Source of the DNA: Chloroflexota bacterium
GTDB taxonomy: Bacteria > Chloroflexota > Limnocylindria > P2-11E
NCBI GenBank assembly: GCA_005889405.1
Contig: VBFY01000060.1
Span: forward strand, 18,393 to 82,392
Length of the DNA: 64,000 nt
Reading direction: 5' to 3'
The position numbers were made by a program, and so were the translations under genes. Each line of letters begins with the position of its first letter. Within the stretch, counting starts at the first letter, position 1. The notes under the pieces are model-generated. The model had not been told where the DNA came from. It saw only the letters and a list, made by a program, of their open reading frames with translations, and did no database searches. Shown here in pieces: positions 1 to 8,853 of this stretch.

Positions 1-424
1 GCCGGTCCTGACCGCGAACGGCCAGACGATCGAAGTCCGGGTCACCGGGCGCACCACAGGCGTGCTCGGCGACTACGGCGGGCTCGCGCGTGTGCTCCTC
101 AATCTGCTGGACAACGCGTCCAAGTACGGCCCACGTGGCGATCGCCTTCGCGTGCGTGTGCGCCGGCGTAACTCCGCGACGATCGTCTCCGTGCACGACC
201 ACGGTCCCGGGATCCCGCGTGGCGAGCGTCACGCGATCTTCCGCGCGTTCTACCGTACGAGCGGCGCACGGCAGTCGCAGGTCGATGGTCTCGGGCTCGG
301 TCTCAGCGTGGTGCGCGATGTCATCGACCAGCACGGCGGATCGGTCGGGGTAAGCTGCGCGCGCGGCGAGACGCGCGTGTGGTTCTGCATCCCGTCACGA
401 GAAGCCGACGGCGTCCGCGCATGA
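1..424 (+). CDS. Sensor histidine kinase, C-terminal part (cut by window start)
   Basis: Only the ATP-binding end of the kinase is present, read in frame from base 2. The HATPase_c boxes are in order: N box (LLNLLDNASKYGP), G1 (DHGPGIP), and G2 (GLGLGLSVVRDVIDQHGG). The protein would autophosphorylate on a histidine encoded before the window and pass the phosphate to the regulator that follows. Its stop overlaps the regulator start by 4 bp (ATGA), so the two are translationally coupled. The sensor domain, and hence the stimulus, cannot be seen. Confidence 0.93.
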   Translation, partial: PVLTANGQTIEVRVTGRTTGVLGDYGGLARVLLNLLDNASKYGPRGDRLRVRVRRRNSATIVSVHDHGPGIPRGERHAIFRAFYRTSGARQSQVDGLGLGLSVVRDVIDQHGGSVGVSCARGETRVWFCIPSREADGVRA

Positions 425-1182
425 AGATCCTGCTCGTCGAGGATGATGCCGACCTTCGCGACGTGACCGCGTACTCGCTGCGCCGCGAACGCTTCGCCGT
501 GATCGAGGCCTGCGACGGCGCGCAGGCGCTTCATCGTTGGAAGGTGGACCGGCCCGACCTCATCGTGCTCGATCTCGGACTTCCGCGTCATGACGGCTTC
601 GACGTGCTGCAGCGGATCCGCGAGAAGGACTCGACGCCGATCCTGGTGTTGTCCGGTATCCAGGATGAGCAGAGCATCATCCGCGCCTTCGCCATCGGAG
701 CGGATGACTTCGTCTCCAAGCCCTTTGCCTCGAAACAGCTCGCGATGCGCATCCGCGCGATCCTCCGCCGCACCGGCATCGAGCCGCTGGAGCAATCACA
801 GCCGACGCTCGATATCGGCGATCTTCACATCGACCCGGAGGTCCGCGAGATCACCTGGGGCGGCAGCTACGTGCGCCTCACGCCGATCGAGTTCCGCATC
901 TTCCATTTGCTCGCGATGCACCTGGACCGCGTCGTGACCAGCAGCCGCCTCTTCGCCTACGTCTGGGGCTACGAGGGCGGAGATCCGAGCGCGCTACGCA
1001 CGCACATCAGCCACCTTCGGACCAAAGTGCACGTGACCGAGCATCCGGGTGCGGCCATCATCGGCGTGCCCGGCGTGGGATATCGCTTCCAGATGTCGGC
1101 GGATCAGGCGGGGGCGACCGCCCGGAACAAGGAACTGGCGAGCCGGGGATCGCTCGGGCCAATCTCCCTCCGAGCCGGCTGA
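421..1182 (+). CDS. OmpR/PhoB-family response regulator
   Basis: The 253-aa protein has a receiver domain followed by a winged-helix DNA-binding domain. The receiver has the acidic pair D8/D9, phosphoacceptor D51 (VLDLGLP), S78 and K100 (SKPF). The C-terminal domain runs from about residue 140 and ends with the typical GVPGVGYRF wing. The ATG at 421 is chosen because it overlaps the kinase stop; an in-frame start at 379 would add 14 residues inside the kinase gene. Regulators of this family bind tandem half-sites about 11 bp apart. Such sites occur three times in the window at exopolysaccharide and sensor genes, so it is a plausible regulator of them. That link is inference. Confidence 0.93.
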   Translation: MKILLVEDDADLRDVTAYSLRRERFAVIEACDGAQALHRWKVDRPDLIVLDLGLPRHDGFDVLQRIREKDSTPILVLSGIQDEQSIIRAFAIGADDFVSKPFASKQLAMRIRAILRRTGIEPLEQSQPTLDIGDLHIDPEVREITWGGSYVRLTPIEFRIFHLLAMHLDRVVTSSRLFAYVWGYEGGDPSALRTHISHLRTKVHVTEHPGAAIIGVPGVGYRFQMSADQAGATARNKELASRGSLGPISLRAG

Positions 1183-1209
1183 GCCGCGCTCGCCCTCGGA
1201 ACACGGGCG

Positions 1210-2784
1210 ATGCCCGCGCGGTCTTGGCGACGTTCGCCGCTGGCCACCTGCACCGGTGTCCTCGTGATCGTTCTCGCGTTAACGGGCTGCGCGTCAACAC
1301 CACCAGGCCCGGGATCGGCCGCGGTCGTCACGGTCGACGCGCTGCGCTCGACCGGGCGTGCCGCGACGGAGCTGAACACCCAGATCATCTATCCCGGCGT
1401 CCTCGACCGCGTTCCCGGCGGGCCGGCGCTTCTCGCGGACTACGCGGCGCCGAAGATCCGTCTCATGCTGGGGACGGATGGCGCATATCTGCCCGATCAT
1501 CCGCCGACCCTGCCGGCGGGCTGGACCAAGGGCGCGTGGGACTTTCGCACGATCGACGAGCTCGTGACGGCCACGTTCGCCGCGGGGGCGCGACCGGTCC
1601 TGAACATCGGCTACATGCCCGACTGGATGTGGAACTGCGCGACGGCGCAGCCCGTCGACGCGACGTTCGCCCCGTTCGGTGAGTACGCTGCGCGCCTCGT
1701 CAGCTACTACAACCGCGGGAGCTTCATCGCCGAAGACGGTCGCGTCATCACCAACCCCGCGGGGACCGCGCACCGTGTCGACACCTGGGAGATCTGGAAC
1801 GAGCCGGACCTCTGGACGCTCGCCTGCGTCGGGCCGACCGGCAAAGGGCCGGGCCTTCCGTCGCTGAGTCCCGCAACGTACGTCGCCGTGTGGAACGCGC
1901 TCGCGCCGCGGATGCGGGCCGTCGATCCGACGATCAAGCTCGCGGGTCCGACCACGGCGCGCGGCGTCGAGGGCAACGCGTACGCGTACCTCGATCTTCT
2001 GATGCGGTCGGGTGATCCCAAGCCCGACATCGCGACGCTTCACGGCTACGGATCGCATGACGAGCGAGACCTCGACCGGTGCCTCTTCGATGGGTATGCG
2101 AGCGGCAGCGGCTGCCTCGCCGACGGCATCCCGAGCCTCACCAAGATGCTGACACGCATCCAGACCTCGGCACCCGGCCGGCCGACCTGGGTGACCGAGG
2201 CCAATGCTCTCGCCTCGTACGGCATCGACGCGAAGGCGCGCAACTGGGGACCGCTCGGCGCGGCGTGGCGCGCGAGCGCCTTCGCGCGCCTCTCCGCGAT
2301 GGGTGTGGACGCGATCTTCGACTACTCGTTCGTCCATCCCGGCGGCGACCAGTTCTCCGCGGTCGACCCGACGACCGGCACGCGGTTGCTGCCGTACTGG
2401 ACGAACCGCGAGCTCGCGCGCGCGTTCCCCGTCGGTGCGACGATCGTCGCGTCGGGGACCGATCGGCGTGGCATCGACACGCTCGCGGTGCGGCTCGCCG
2501 GCGGCGCGATCAACGTGCTGATCGTCAATCGCATCGTCGCGAGCGCGAGTGATGTCGGCGGAGCCGGACAGGGCCTCACGATCGAGCTGCAGCTCGCGGG
2601 AGTCACGTCGGCGGGCGAGCTGTCGGTGCGCAGTCTCGACGCGGGCACGCCGCTCGACTCGGGACCGGTCACGAGGAAGGTGGGCGCGGGCACGAGCGTG
2701 ACCCTCGCGCTTGGCGGGTACAGCGCGACCATCGTCAGCTACGAGCCCGCCGTCGCGCGAGCCCCGTCGGAGGCCACGCGATGA
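1210..2784 (+). CDS. Secreted lipoprotein glycosidase, GH-A clan (GH39/GH5-like)
   Basis: The 524-aa protein begins with a lipoprotein signal whose lipobox is LTGC, with C27 as the lipid site. The body looks like a TIM-barrel glycosidase. The acid/base candidate is E198 in WEIWNEPDLW and the nucleophile candidate is E330 in TWVTEANA, the two-glutamate pattern of clan GH-A. Substrate cannot be read from sequence; trimming or release of the exopolysaccharide encoded next door is a reasonable guess. It is clearly related to the N-terminal half of the protein at 38264 (WEIWNEPDYPW, WLTETN). The stop overlaps the next start by 4 bp. Confidence 0.8.
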   Translation: MPARSWRRSPLATCTGVLVIVLALTGCASTPPGPGSAAVVTVDALRSTGRAATELNTQIIYPGVLDRVPGGPALLADYAAPKIRLMLGTDGAYLPDHPPTLPAGWTKGAWDFRTIDELVTATFAAGARPVLNIGYMPDWMWNCATAQPVDATFAPFGEYAARLVSYYNRGSFIAEDGRVITNPAGTAHRVDTWEIWNEPDLWTLACVGPTGKGPGLPSLSPATYVAVWNALAPRMRAVDPTIKLAGPTTARGVEGNAYAYLDLLMRSGDPKPDIATLHGYGSHDERDLDRCLFDGYASGSGCLADGIPSLTKMLTRIQTSAPGRPTWVTEANALASYGIDAKARNWGPLGAAWRASAFARLSAMGVDAIFDYSFVHPGGDQFSAVDPTTGTRLLPYWTNRELARAFPVGATIVASGTDRRGIDTLAVRLAGGAINVLIVNRIVASASDVGGAGQGLTIELQLAGVTSAGELSVRSLDAGTPLDSGPVTRKVGAGTSVTLALGGYSATIVSYEPAVARAPSEATR

Positions 2785-4085
2785 TGCCGCACGTCCCGGC
2801 ACGCGCGCTGGCCGTCCTCGTCGTGATCGCGGCGGTCGCCCTCGCGTGCGAGCCGTTCGGGGCGCAGGGCGCCCCGCGGTCCGGCGCCGGGCCGGACGCG
2901 GCCTCGACCGCGGTATTCGGCGAGCGACTCGCGTTCGGTCTGCGGAATGACCCGACGGATCTGAATTGGATGGTCGAGAGCGGCGTGCCCTGGGCGGCGC
3001 GCTACACCTATCTATCGGGCGGCGTCAACACCGGCGAAGGCTGGGCGACCTGGACGAGCGAGCCCGGCTTCTATGCGACGGACTACGCCCGGCGCACGAA
3101 CGCGGCGGGCTACGTTCCCATCTTCAGCTACTACCAGCTCCAGCAATCGCGACCGAAGATCGGGACCACCGAGCGGGAGCGCGCGTACTCGAACCTCGCC
3201 GACCGCGCGACGATGCGCGACTACTACCGCGATTTCCGGCTTCTCATGCGATCGCTTGCCGATGTCGGCATGGCCGTGGTCCACGTCGAGCCGGATCTCT
3301 GGGGGTATATCGAGCAGGCGCGTCCCGAGGCGAGCGCGGTGCCAGTGAGCGTGCGCTCGTCGGGTGACCCAGACGTGTCGGGCGAGCCCGACAACGCCGC
3401 CGGCTTCGCCCAGGCGCTCCTTGGTCTACGCGATAAGTACGCGCCGCACGTGCTGCTCGCGGTCCACGCCTCGGCGTGGGGCGCCGGGCCCGATCCCGTC
3501 GTCAGCACGACGGCTGTCGACGCGGCTCGAATCGCGCGGGACACCGCGCATTTCCTGAGGAGCCTCGAGCGGACCGATCGTCGCTGGGACCTGGTCTTCC
3601 ACGACGTGATCGACCGCGATGCCGCGCTCGCGGCCGGGAAGGTCGCGGGACGGTCGTGGTGGGACGCCACGGATCAGACTCTTCCGAACTTCGCGCGCTG
3701 GCTCGTCTTCGTGCGCACGCTCTCGTCGTCGCTCGAGCGTCCGATCGTCGTGTGGCAGGTGCCGGTGGGCAACCAGCGCTTCCGCTCGATGGATAACTCT
3801 CCCGGACATTTCCAGGACAACCGCGCCGAATACTTCCTCGCGCACGCCGACCTGCTCGCCGCATCCGGCGTCGCGGCCGTCCTGTTCGGCCCCGGGGTCG
3901 ACGATGCGACGTGGTACCTGGACGCGCGGCACGACGGCGTCACCAACCCGCCGGCGGTCAGCGCGTTCGGATGCGACCGCTGCAACACCGAGATCGCGAC
4001 GTTCGCCGACGACGACGGCGGCAACCTGCGGCTTGCGGTGGGCGCCTATTACCGATCGGGTGGGGTCGCGCTGCAGCCGCGCTAG
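2781..4085 (+). CDS. Secreted lipoprotein of unknown function, possibly TIM-barrel
   Basis: The 434-aa protein starts with a lipoprotein signal (VALAC, C23). I recognise no named family. Features suggesting a TIM-barrel hydrolase-like fold are spaced beta-strand/acidic motifs such as VHVEPDLWGYIEQ, VLLAVHASAWG and DLVFHDVIDRD, and a late strand VAAVLFGPGVDD. A CDRC motif lies near the C-terminus. It is coupled by an ATGA overlap to the glycosidase upstream, so the two probably act on the same extracellular material. It ends 3 bp before the convergent nadE-like gene. Confidence 0.75.
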   Translation: MMPHVPARALAVLVVIAAVALACEPFGAQGAPRSGAGPDAASTAVFGERLAFGLRNDPTDLNWMVESGVPWAARYTYLSGGVNTGEGWATWTSEPGFYATDYARRTNAAGYVPIFSYYQLQQSRPKIGTTERERAYSNLADRATMRDYYRDFRLLMRSLADVGMAVVHVEPDLWGYIEQARPEASAVPVSVRSSGDPDVSGEPDNAAGFAQALLGLRDKYAPHVLLAVHASAWGAGPDPVVSTTAVDAARIARDTAHFLRSLERTDRRWDLVFHDVIDRDAALAAGKVAGRSWWDATDQTLPNFARWLVFVRTLSSSLERPIVVWQVPVGNQRFRSMDNSPGHFQDNRAEYFLAHADLLAASGVAAVLFGPGVDDATWYLDARHDGVTNPPAVSAFGCDRCNTEIATFADDDGGNLRLAVGAYYRSGGVALQPR

Positions 4086-4088
4086 TCG

Positions 4089-5090
4089 CTAGTCCGGTGC
4101 CTGTCGGGCGAGCTCGGCGATGGGCTCGAGCAGCACCGGCGGGGCGTGCAGGTACGTCGTGGCTCGCCGCTTCTGGTCGATGTCGTCGCAGATCCGGTCG
4201 ACCTGCTCGGCCGTCATCCCCAGGTAGGCCGCGATGACATCGTGCGCGACACCGTGGTTCTTCGCCCAGAGCACCAGATCCAGCCGCGAGTAGTCCAGCG
4301 AGTAGTAGAAGTCCTCCTGCGACTGCGCGAGGCTGAAGGTGTCCGTCGTCGGCTCGCGCCGGAGGATCTCCTCGTTGACGCCAAGATGGCGAGCCAGCGC
4401 GTAGACCTGGCTCTTGTACAGACCGGCGATGGGCTTCACATCGGCGGCGCCGTCGCCGAGCTTCACGAAGAATCCCTGGTCGTACTCGAGACGATTGGGG
4501 GTGCCCGCGACGGCATAGCTCAGGCGGTCGGCGTGGTAGTACTCCAGCATCTTTCGGACGCGCTGCTTGAAATTGGTCGCGGCCACGATCTCGAGATACG
4601 CGCGCGGCGGCAGACGGAAGCGGCGTTCGTCGCCGGACCGGGTGCGGACGACGAGCTGGAAGAAGTGCAGGAGCTCGCCCTTGAGCGGGTCGCTCGCGAG
4701 AACGATCTTCCACGGCAGATCGGGCTCGAAGTCAGGAAAGACACCACGCACCGCGGCGTTCCGGATCTGATAACAGCCGGTCGCCTCGAGCATCGGCGCG
4801 ATGTCGTGGACCTCGTACGGGATCTGGAGCCGTTCGCACAGAGCGCGTCCGTAGACGAGGCTCTCCGGGCTCGAGTCGCGCTCGGGAAGGAGCAGCGCGA
4901 AGACGCGCTCCGGTCCGAGAGCCCTGACGCTCAGCGCCGCGACGCACGCGGAGTCGATCCCACCCGATACCGCGACGATCACCCCGCGGCGCCGTAGGCG
5001 CTGGAGCACCGCGACGCGAAGCGCGGCCGCGAGCTCCGCGGCCTTCGCTTCGAGGTCGAGCGAGAGCGCATCGCGCAGCACGTTGCTCAC
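4089..5090 (-). CDS. nadE: NAD synthase-like ATP pyrophosphatase
   Basis: The 333-aa protein has the PP-loop SGGIDS (residues 42-47), which binds ATP for adenylation of a carboxylate. The family block around KLGDGAADVKPIAGLYKSQV also matches NAD+ synthase. The family converts deamido-NAD to NAD with ammonia. Here the gene is last in an exopolysaccharide operon beside an asparagine-synthetase-type amidotransferase. It is longer than the usual ~275 aa and has extra sequence at about residues 110-175. A dedicated amidation role in polymer modification is therefore possible, but housekeeping NAD synthesis is not excluded. It starts with GTG, overlapping the previous stop by 4 bp. Confidence 0.82.
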   Translation of the reverse strand: MSNVLRDALSLDLEAKAAELAAALRVAVLQRLRRRGVIVAVSGGIDSACVAALSVRALGPERVFALLLPERDSSPESLVYGRALCERLQIPYEVHDIAPMLEATGCYQIRNAAVRGVFPDFEPDLPWKIVLASDPLKGELLHFFQLVVRTRSGDERRFRLPPRAYLEIVAATNFKQRVRKMLEYYHADRLSYAVAGTPNRLEYDQGFFVKLGDGAADVKPIAGLYKSQVYALARHLGVNEEILRREPTTDTFSLAQSQEDFYYSLDYSRLDLVLWAKNHGVAHDVIAAYLGMTAEQVDRICDDIDQKRRATTYLHAPPVLLEPIAELARQAPD

Positions 5091-6622
5091 GTCCGATCCG
5101 CGGCCTGCGGACCGAGGAGCTCCGACGCAACGCGCGCACGCAGCAGCTTCCCCGATTCGTTGTGTGGGAGCGCGTCGACGAACGCGATCGCCTTCGGTAC
5201 CTTGAAGGGCGCGAGGTGCTCGAGGCAGAAGCGGCGCAGGCCGCTCTCGGTGAGGCTGCTGCCGGCGCGCCGTACGACGAACGCGGCCGCGACCTCCCCG
5301 CTCACCTCTTCGGTCGAGCCGACGACCGCGGCCTCAGCGACCTCGGGATGGCGCGTGATCGCCTCCTCGATCTCGCTCGGGCTCACGCGGTGGCCGTCGA
5401 TCTTCAGGATGTCCTTCGTCCGACCCACATAGAAGAGGAATCCGTCCGCGTCGCGCCGCGCCAGATCTCCGGTCCAGAGCCAGCCTTCGCGGAGGATTTG
5501 GCGCGTCTCCTCCGGGTCGGCGAAGTAGCCGGGCGTGACGTTGTCGCCGCGCGCGACCAGGTGACCGACCTCGCCATCGGGGACCGGAGCCCCCGAGCCG
5601 TCCACGACGCGGAGCTCGACACCCGGGACGGCGATCCCGATCGAGCCTTCCTTGTCGGCGGCGCGCTCGGGTGGAAGGTAGCTGAGGCGAGCCGTCGCTT
5701 CGGTCTGCCCGTACATGATGAAAAGGCGCGCGGGCCGGAACGCCTCCCGCGCCCAGCGGACAGTGTCGGGCGCCATCGCGCCGCCGGCCTGCGTCACGAA
5801 GCGCAGCCGAGCGAGTCCGACACCGCCCAGGTCGACCTGACGCCGGATGATCTCGAACGTCGTTGGCACTCCCGCGAAGTTGGTGCATCCCTCGTCGCGG
5901 ATCGCTTCGACGACGGCGCGTGGATACATGAAGCGGTCGTCGAGGAACACCGAGCCGCCGGAGAAGAGGTGCGTCTGCAACACGCTACGGCCGTAGCAAT
6001 AGGAGAGCGGCAGCACGAGCATGGCGCGGTCTCGCTCCGTGAGATCCAGGAACTGCACGATCGAGCGCGTGTTCGCGTCGACGTTGCGCCACGTCTGAAC
6101 GACGCCGCGCGGCTCGCCGGTCGAACCCGACGTGTACACGATGAGCGCGGGGTCATCGAGCCGCAGAAGGTGCGGCTGCAGCGACGGCGCGTCAGACTCC
6201 GAGACGACGGCGCCGTCCTCGCTGATCGACGCCCCCACCACCCACAGCCGCAGCCGATGCTGACGCGCGAGATCGGTCCACAGGCGCAGATCCCGCGCGT
6301 GCACGACGGCCTCGCGGGCGCCGGTCTTCGCCAGGATCGCGGACAGCGCGGGCGCGCGCCAGGTGTTGCCGACCTCGACCACGCAGGCACCGATCGTCTG
6401 GATCGCGAGCTCGGCCACGACGGTCGCCACGAGATTCGGCAGCGATACGACGACGCGGTCACCGGCGACGACGCCCGCCGCCGCGAAGTGCGCCGCCAGG
6501 ACGCGGAAGCGTTCGGCGAGCTCGCTGTACGAGAGCCGCGCCTCGGGCGTCGCGATCGCGGGCGCGTCGGGCGACCGTCGCGCGTGCGAGCGGACCCACT
6601 CCGGGATGAACGGAGTGTTCAT
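5087..6622 (-). CDS. AMP-forming acyl-CoA/acyl-ACP ligase
   Basis: The 511-aa ANL-superfamily enzyme activates a carboxylic acid as acyl-AMP and loads it on a thiol. Visible motifs are the P-loop YTSGSTGEPRG, YGQTEAT, the hinge block TGDLARRDADGF followed by GRTKDILKIDGHRVSPSEIEE, and the catalytic lysine region NESGKLLRA. The ATG at 6622 is used because it overlaps the upstream stop (ATGA). The open frame reaches 6964, but that extension lies in the amidotransferase gene and is arginine-rich noise. With the ACP two genes upstream, it probably charges the carrier with an acyl group for polymer decoration. The acyl substrate is unknown. Confidence 0.9.
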   Translation of the reverse strand: MNTPFIPEWVRSHARRSPDAPAIATPEARLSYSELAERFRVLAAHFAAAGVVAGDRVVVSLPNLVATVVAELAIQTIGACVVEVGNTWRAPALSAILAKTGAREAVVHARDLRLWTDLARQHRLRLWVVGASISEDGAVVSESDAPSLQPHLLRLDDPALIVYTSGSTGEPRGVVQTWRNVDANTRSIVQFLDLTERDRAMLVLPLSYCYGRSVLQTHLFSGGSVFLDDRFMYPRAVVEAIRDEGCTNFAGVPTTFEIIRRQVDLGGVGLARLRFVTQAGGAMAPDTVRWAREAFRPARLFIMYGQTEATARLSYLPPERAADKEGSIGIAVPGVELRVVDGSGAPVPDGEVGHLVARGDNVTPGYFADPEETRQILREGWLWTGDLARRDADGFLFYVGRTKDILKIDGHRVSPSEIEEAITRHPEVAEAAVVGSTEEVSGEVAAAFVVRRAGSSLTESGLRRFCLEHLAPFKVPKAIAFVDALPHNESGKLLRARVASELLGPQAADRT

Positions 6623-8595
6623 GCGGCCGCCAGGTCCACGGCGTCGATGTCCGCCTGCGCGACGGCTGCGGGCGCGAGGAACTGTTCGGCCAGAAGCTGG
6701 GTCGTCGCGACCGCCATGATCGCCTGGCTGTCCGTCTCGCTCGGACTCGAGCTCTGGGCGGACAGCTTCGCGACCAGACGCGCGATCTTGTCGTCGTCGA
6801 AGATGCCGCGCTCGCGGATCGCGTCGCGCGACATGAGCGCGTTCGCCCAGCGCGGCGCCTGCCGGCCGGTGAGCGCCGATGCGATGGGCGCCCGGTAGGG
6901 AAACTTCCGCCGCCGGAGGACGCGCTCGGGAACCCAGCGCGCCGCGTAGCGCTTCAGGATCCACTTCTCCTTCAGGCCGCGGAGCTTCAGACCCTCGGGC
7001 AGTGTGGCGGCGAACTCGATGAGGCGGTGATCGAGGAACGGAAAACGGCCCTCGACGGAATGTGCCATGAGCATGCGGTCGCCCTGCGCGCTGAGGAGGT
7101 TGCCCGTCAGGAGCGTGGTCATCTCGAGGTACTGCGCCCGCGCCAACGGCCGCCAGCCGCGTACGCGCGACGGCACAGACGCGATGAGCGACGCCGCAGG
7201 ATCCTCTGCCGCGGTGCGCTCGGCGAAGTCCGGTGACAGGAAACGCAGCGTCCGGCCGCTCGCGGCCCAGCGCGGCAGATGCGAGAAGTGCGGATCGTCC
7301 GGCCGATCCAGGCCGACACCGAAGAACTGCGCGAGCAGCTCGTCGCCCTGTTCGCTGAGTGGCAGGTACGGGTAGAGCCTGCGAAGGAGGGTCGGTCGGC
7401 GGGCCGACTTCGGCTGACGCGACCAGAACTGCCGCACGCGCGCCTCGCCGAAGAGGTCGTAGCCCCAGAAGATCTCGTCGGAGCCCTCGCCGGTCAGCAC
7501 GACCTTCGTGCGATGCTCGTTGACGAGGCCGCTGAGCGCGTACAGGGGTGCCGGAGCCGAGCGCACGAGCACCTGCTCGGCGTGGAACACGACGTCGGGC
7601 AGGAGCTCGCCGATCGCGCGACTCGTGATCTGCACCGATCGGTGGTCGGTCGCGAGCGCGCGCGCGACCTCCTGCTGGTAGCCGCGCTCGTCGAAGCTCC
7701 GGTCGGCGAAGGCGACCGAGTAGGTCGACAGCGTCCCACCGAGCTGCGACTGCGCGATGGCGGAGAGAAGGCTCGAGTCGAGGCCCCCGGACAGGTAGGC
7801 GGCCACCGGCACGTCGGCGCGAAGACGCAGGCGCACCGCGCTCTCGAGGAGCTCACCGAGCTCCGCCTCGGCCTCGTCCTCGGAGAGGTCGGCGCGCGGC
7901 TCGACCCCGAGGTCGAGATCCCAGTACCGCCGGGTCTCGAGCCGACCGTCGGCGAAGCGCGCGATCGAGCCGGGCGCGAGCTGGGAGATCCCCTCGAACA
8001 TGGTGCGCGGCACGACGGGCGACCACAGCTGCAGGGTCTGCTTCAGCGCGACGGCGTCGATGGCCGGCTCTCGCCAGCCGCCGGCAAAGATCGCCTTCGC
8101 TTCAGACGCGAAGGCGAGTCCCTCGCTCGTCATGGTGTAGTGCAGCGGCAGGATGCCGACGCGATCGCGCGCCAGCCAGAGCGCCCGAGTGCGCGGATCG
8201 AAGATCGCGAAAGCGAACTGGCCGATGAAGTCGTTCACGCAGTCGATGCCCTTCGACACGTACGACGCGAGGACGACCTCCGTGTCGGAAGTGGTGCGGA
8301 ACGCGTAGCCCGGTGCGAGCTCCGCGCGCAGCTCGACGTAGTTGAAGATCTCGCCGTTGAAGATGAGCGTCACGCCGCTTCGTGGATCGATCATCGGCTG
8401 CGCTCCGCCCGCCAGATCGACGATCGCCAGACGCGCGTGTCCGAGCGCGGCGCCGTCCAGGAGCACCGCGCGCTGCGCGTCAGGGCCGCGGTGCCTCAGG
8501 CTCGCGGTCATGCTGCGCAGCCGGGCTCCATAGCGCGCCTCGCGCTCCCGCGCAGGACAGCCCGGTCGCGTGGTGAAACCGACGATGCCGCACAT
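6619..8595 (-). CDS. asnB: Asparagine synthetase-type glutamine amidotransferase
   Basis: The 658-aa protein starts MCGIVGF; Cys2 is the class II glutaminase nucleophile. The C-terminal synthetase domain has the PP-loop SGGLDSS. Length and domain order match glutamine-hydrolysing asparagine synthetase. Such genes are common in extracellular polysaccharide clusters, where they are thought to amidate uronic acids or related sugars; that role is inferred from context. The ATG follows the ACP stop without any gap (TAGATG), and its own stop overlaps the acyl ligase start. Confidence 0.93.
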   Translation of the reverse strand: MCGIVGFTTRPGCPAREREARYGARLRSMTASLRHRGPDAQRAVLLDGAALGHARLAIVDLAGGAQPMIDPRSGVTLIFNGEIFNYVELRAELAPGYAFRTTSDTEVVLASYVSKGIDCVNDFIGQFAFAIFDPRTRALWLARDRVGILPLHYTMTSEGLAFASEAKAIFAGGWREPAIDAVALKQTLQLWSPVVPRTMFEGISQLAPGSIARFADGRLETRRYWDLDLGVEPRADLSEDEAEAELGELLESAVRLRLRADVPVAAYLSGGLDSSLLSAIAQSQLGGTLSTYSVAFADRSFDERGYQQEVARALATDHRSVQITSRAIGELLPDVVFHAEQVLVRSAPAPLYALSGLVNEHRTKVVLTGEGSDEIFWGYDLFGEARVRQFWSRQPKSARRPTLLRRLYPYLPLSEQGDELLAQFFGVGLDRPDDPHFSHLPRWAASGRTLRFLSPDFAERTAAEDPAASLIASVPSRVRGWRPLARAQYLEMTTLLTGNLLSAQGDRMLMAHSVEGRFPFLDHRLIEFAATLPEGLKLRGLKEKWILKRYAARWVPERVLRRRKFPYRAPIASALTGRQAPRWANALMSRDAIRERGIFDDDKIARLVAKLSAQSSSPSETDSQAIMAVATTQLLAEQFLAPAAVAQADIDAVDLAAA

Positions 8596-8853
8596 CTACG
8601 TGGCGGGCACGGGCGTCGCGGCCTGGACCTTCCGGTCGACGAATGCGGAGGCACGCCGCAGCGAGTCGAGGTTCTGCGGGAGGAGCTCGCTGTCGCGGAT
8701 CTTCACGCCGAACACCTGCTCGATGAAGAGAACGAGCTCCATCATCCCCGTCGAATCGATGATCCCGCTGCGGAGGAAGGACTCATCGTCGTTGAAATCG
8801 TCGACGAAGAAGGTGTCGACGATGAACTGTCGGAGGCGATCGCGCGTGCTCAT
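8596..8853 (-). CDS. Acyl carrier protein
   Basis: The 85-aa protein has the carrier-protein signature. S34 in SGIIDSTGMMEL is the expected phosphopantetheine site; the residue after Ser is Thr rather than the more usual Leu. The start at 8853 overlaps the upstream acyltransferase stop (ATGA). Longer open frames to 9348 are shadows of that gene. It should carry the acyl group activated by the ligase at 5087 and may hand it to the hexapeptide acyltransferase upstream. It is a dedicated ACP rather than the fatty-acid-synthesis one, judging by the operon. Confidence 0.88.
   Translation of the reverse strand: MSTRDRLRQFIVDTFFVDDFNDDESFLRSGIIDSTGMMELVLFIEQVFGVKIRDSELLPQNLDSLRRASAFVDRKVQAATPVPAT

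Noticed and set aside
5162-6898. Plus-strand open frame of 578 codons opposite the acyl ligase
   Set aside because: Overlaps a gene with complete ANL motifs on the other strand; translation has no domain content.
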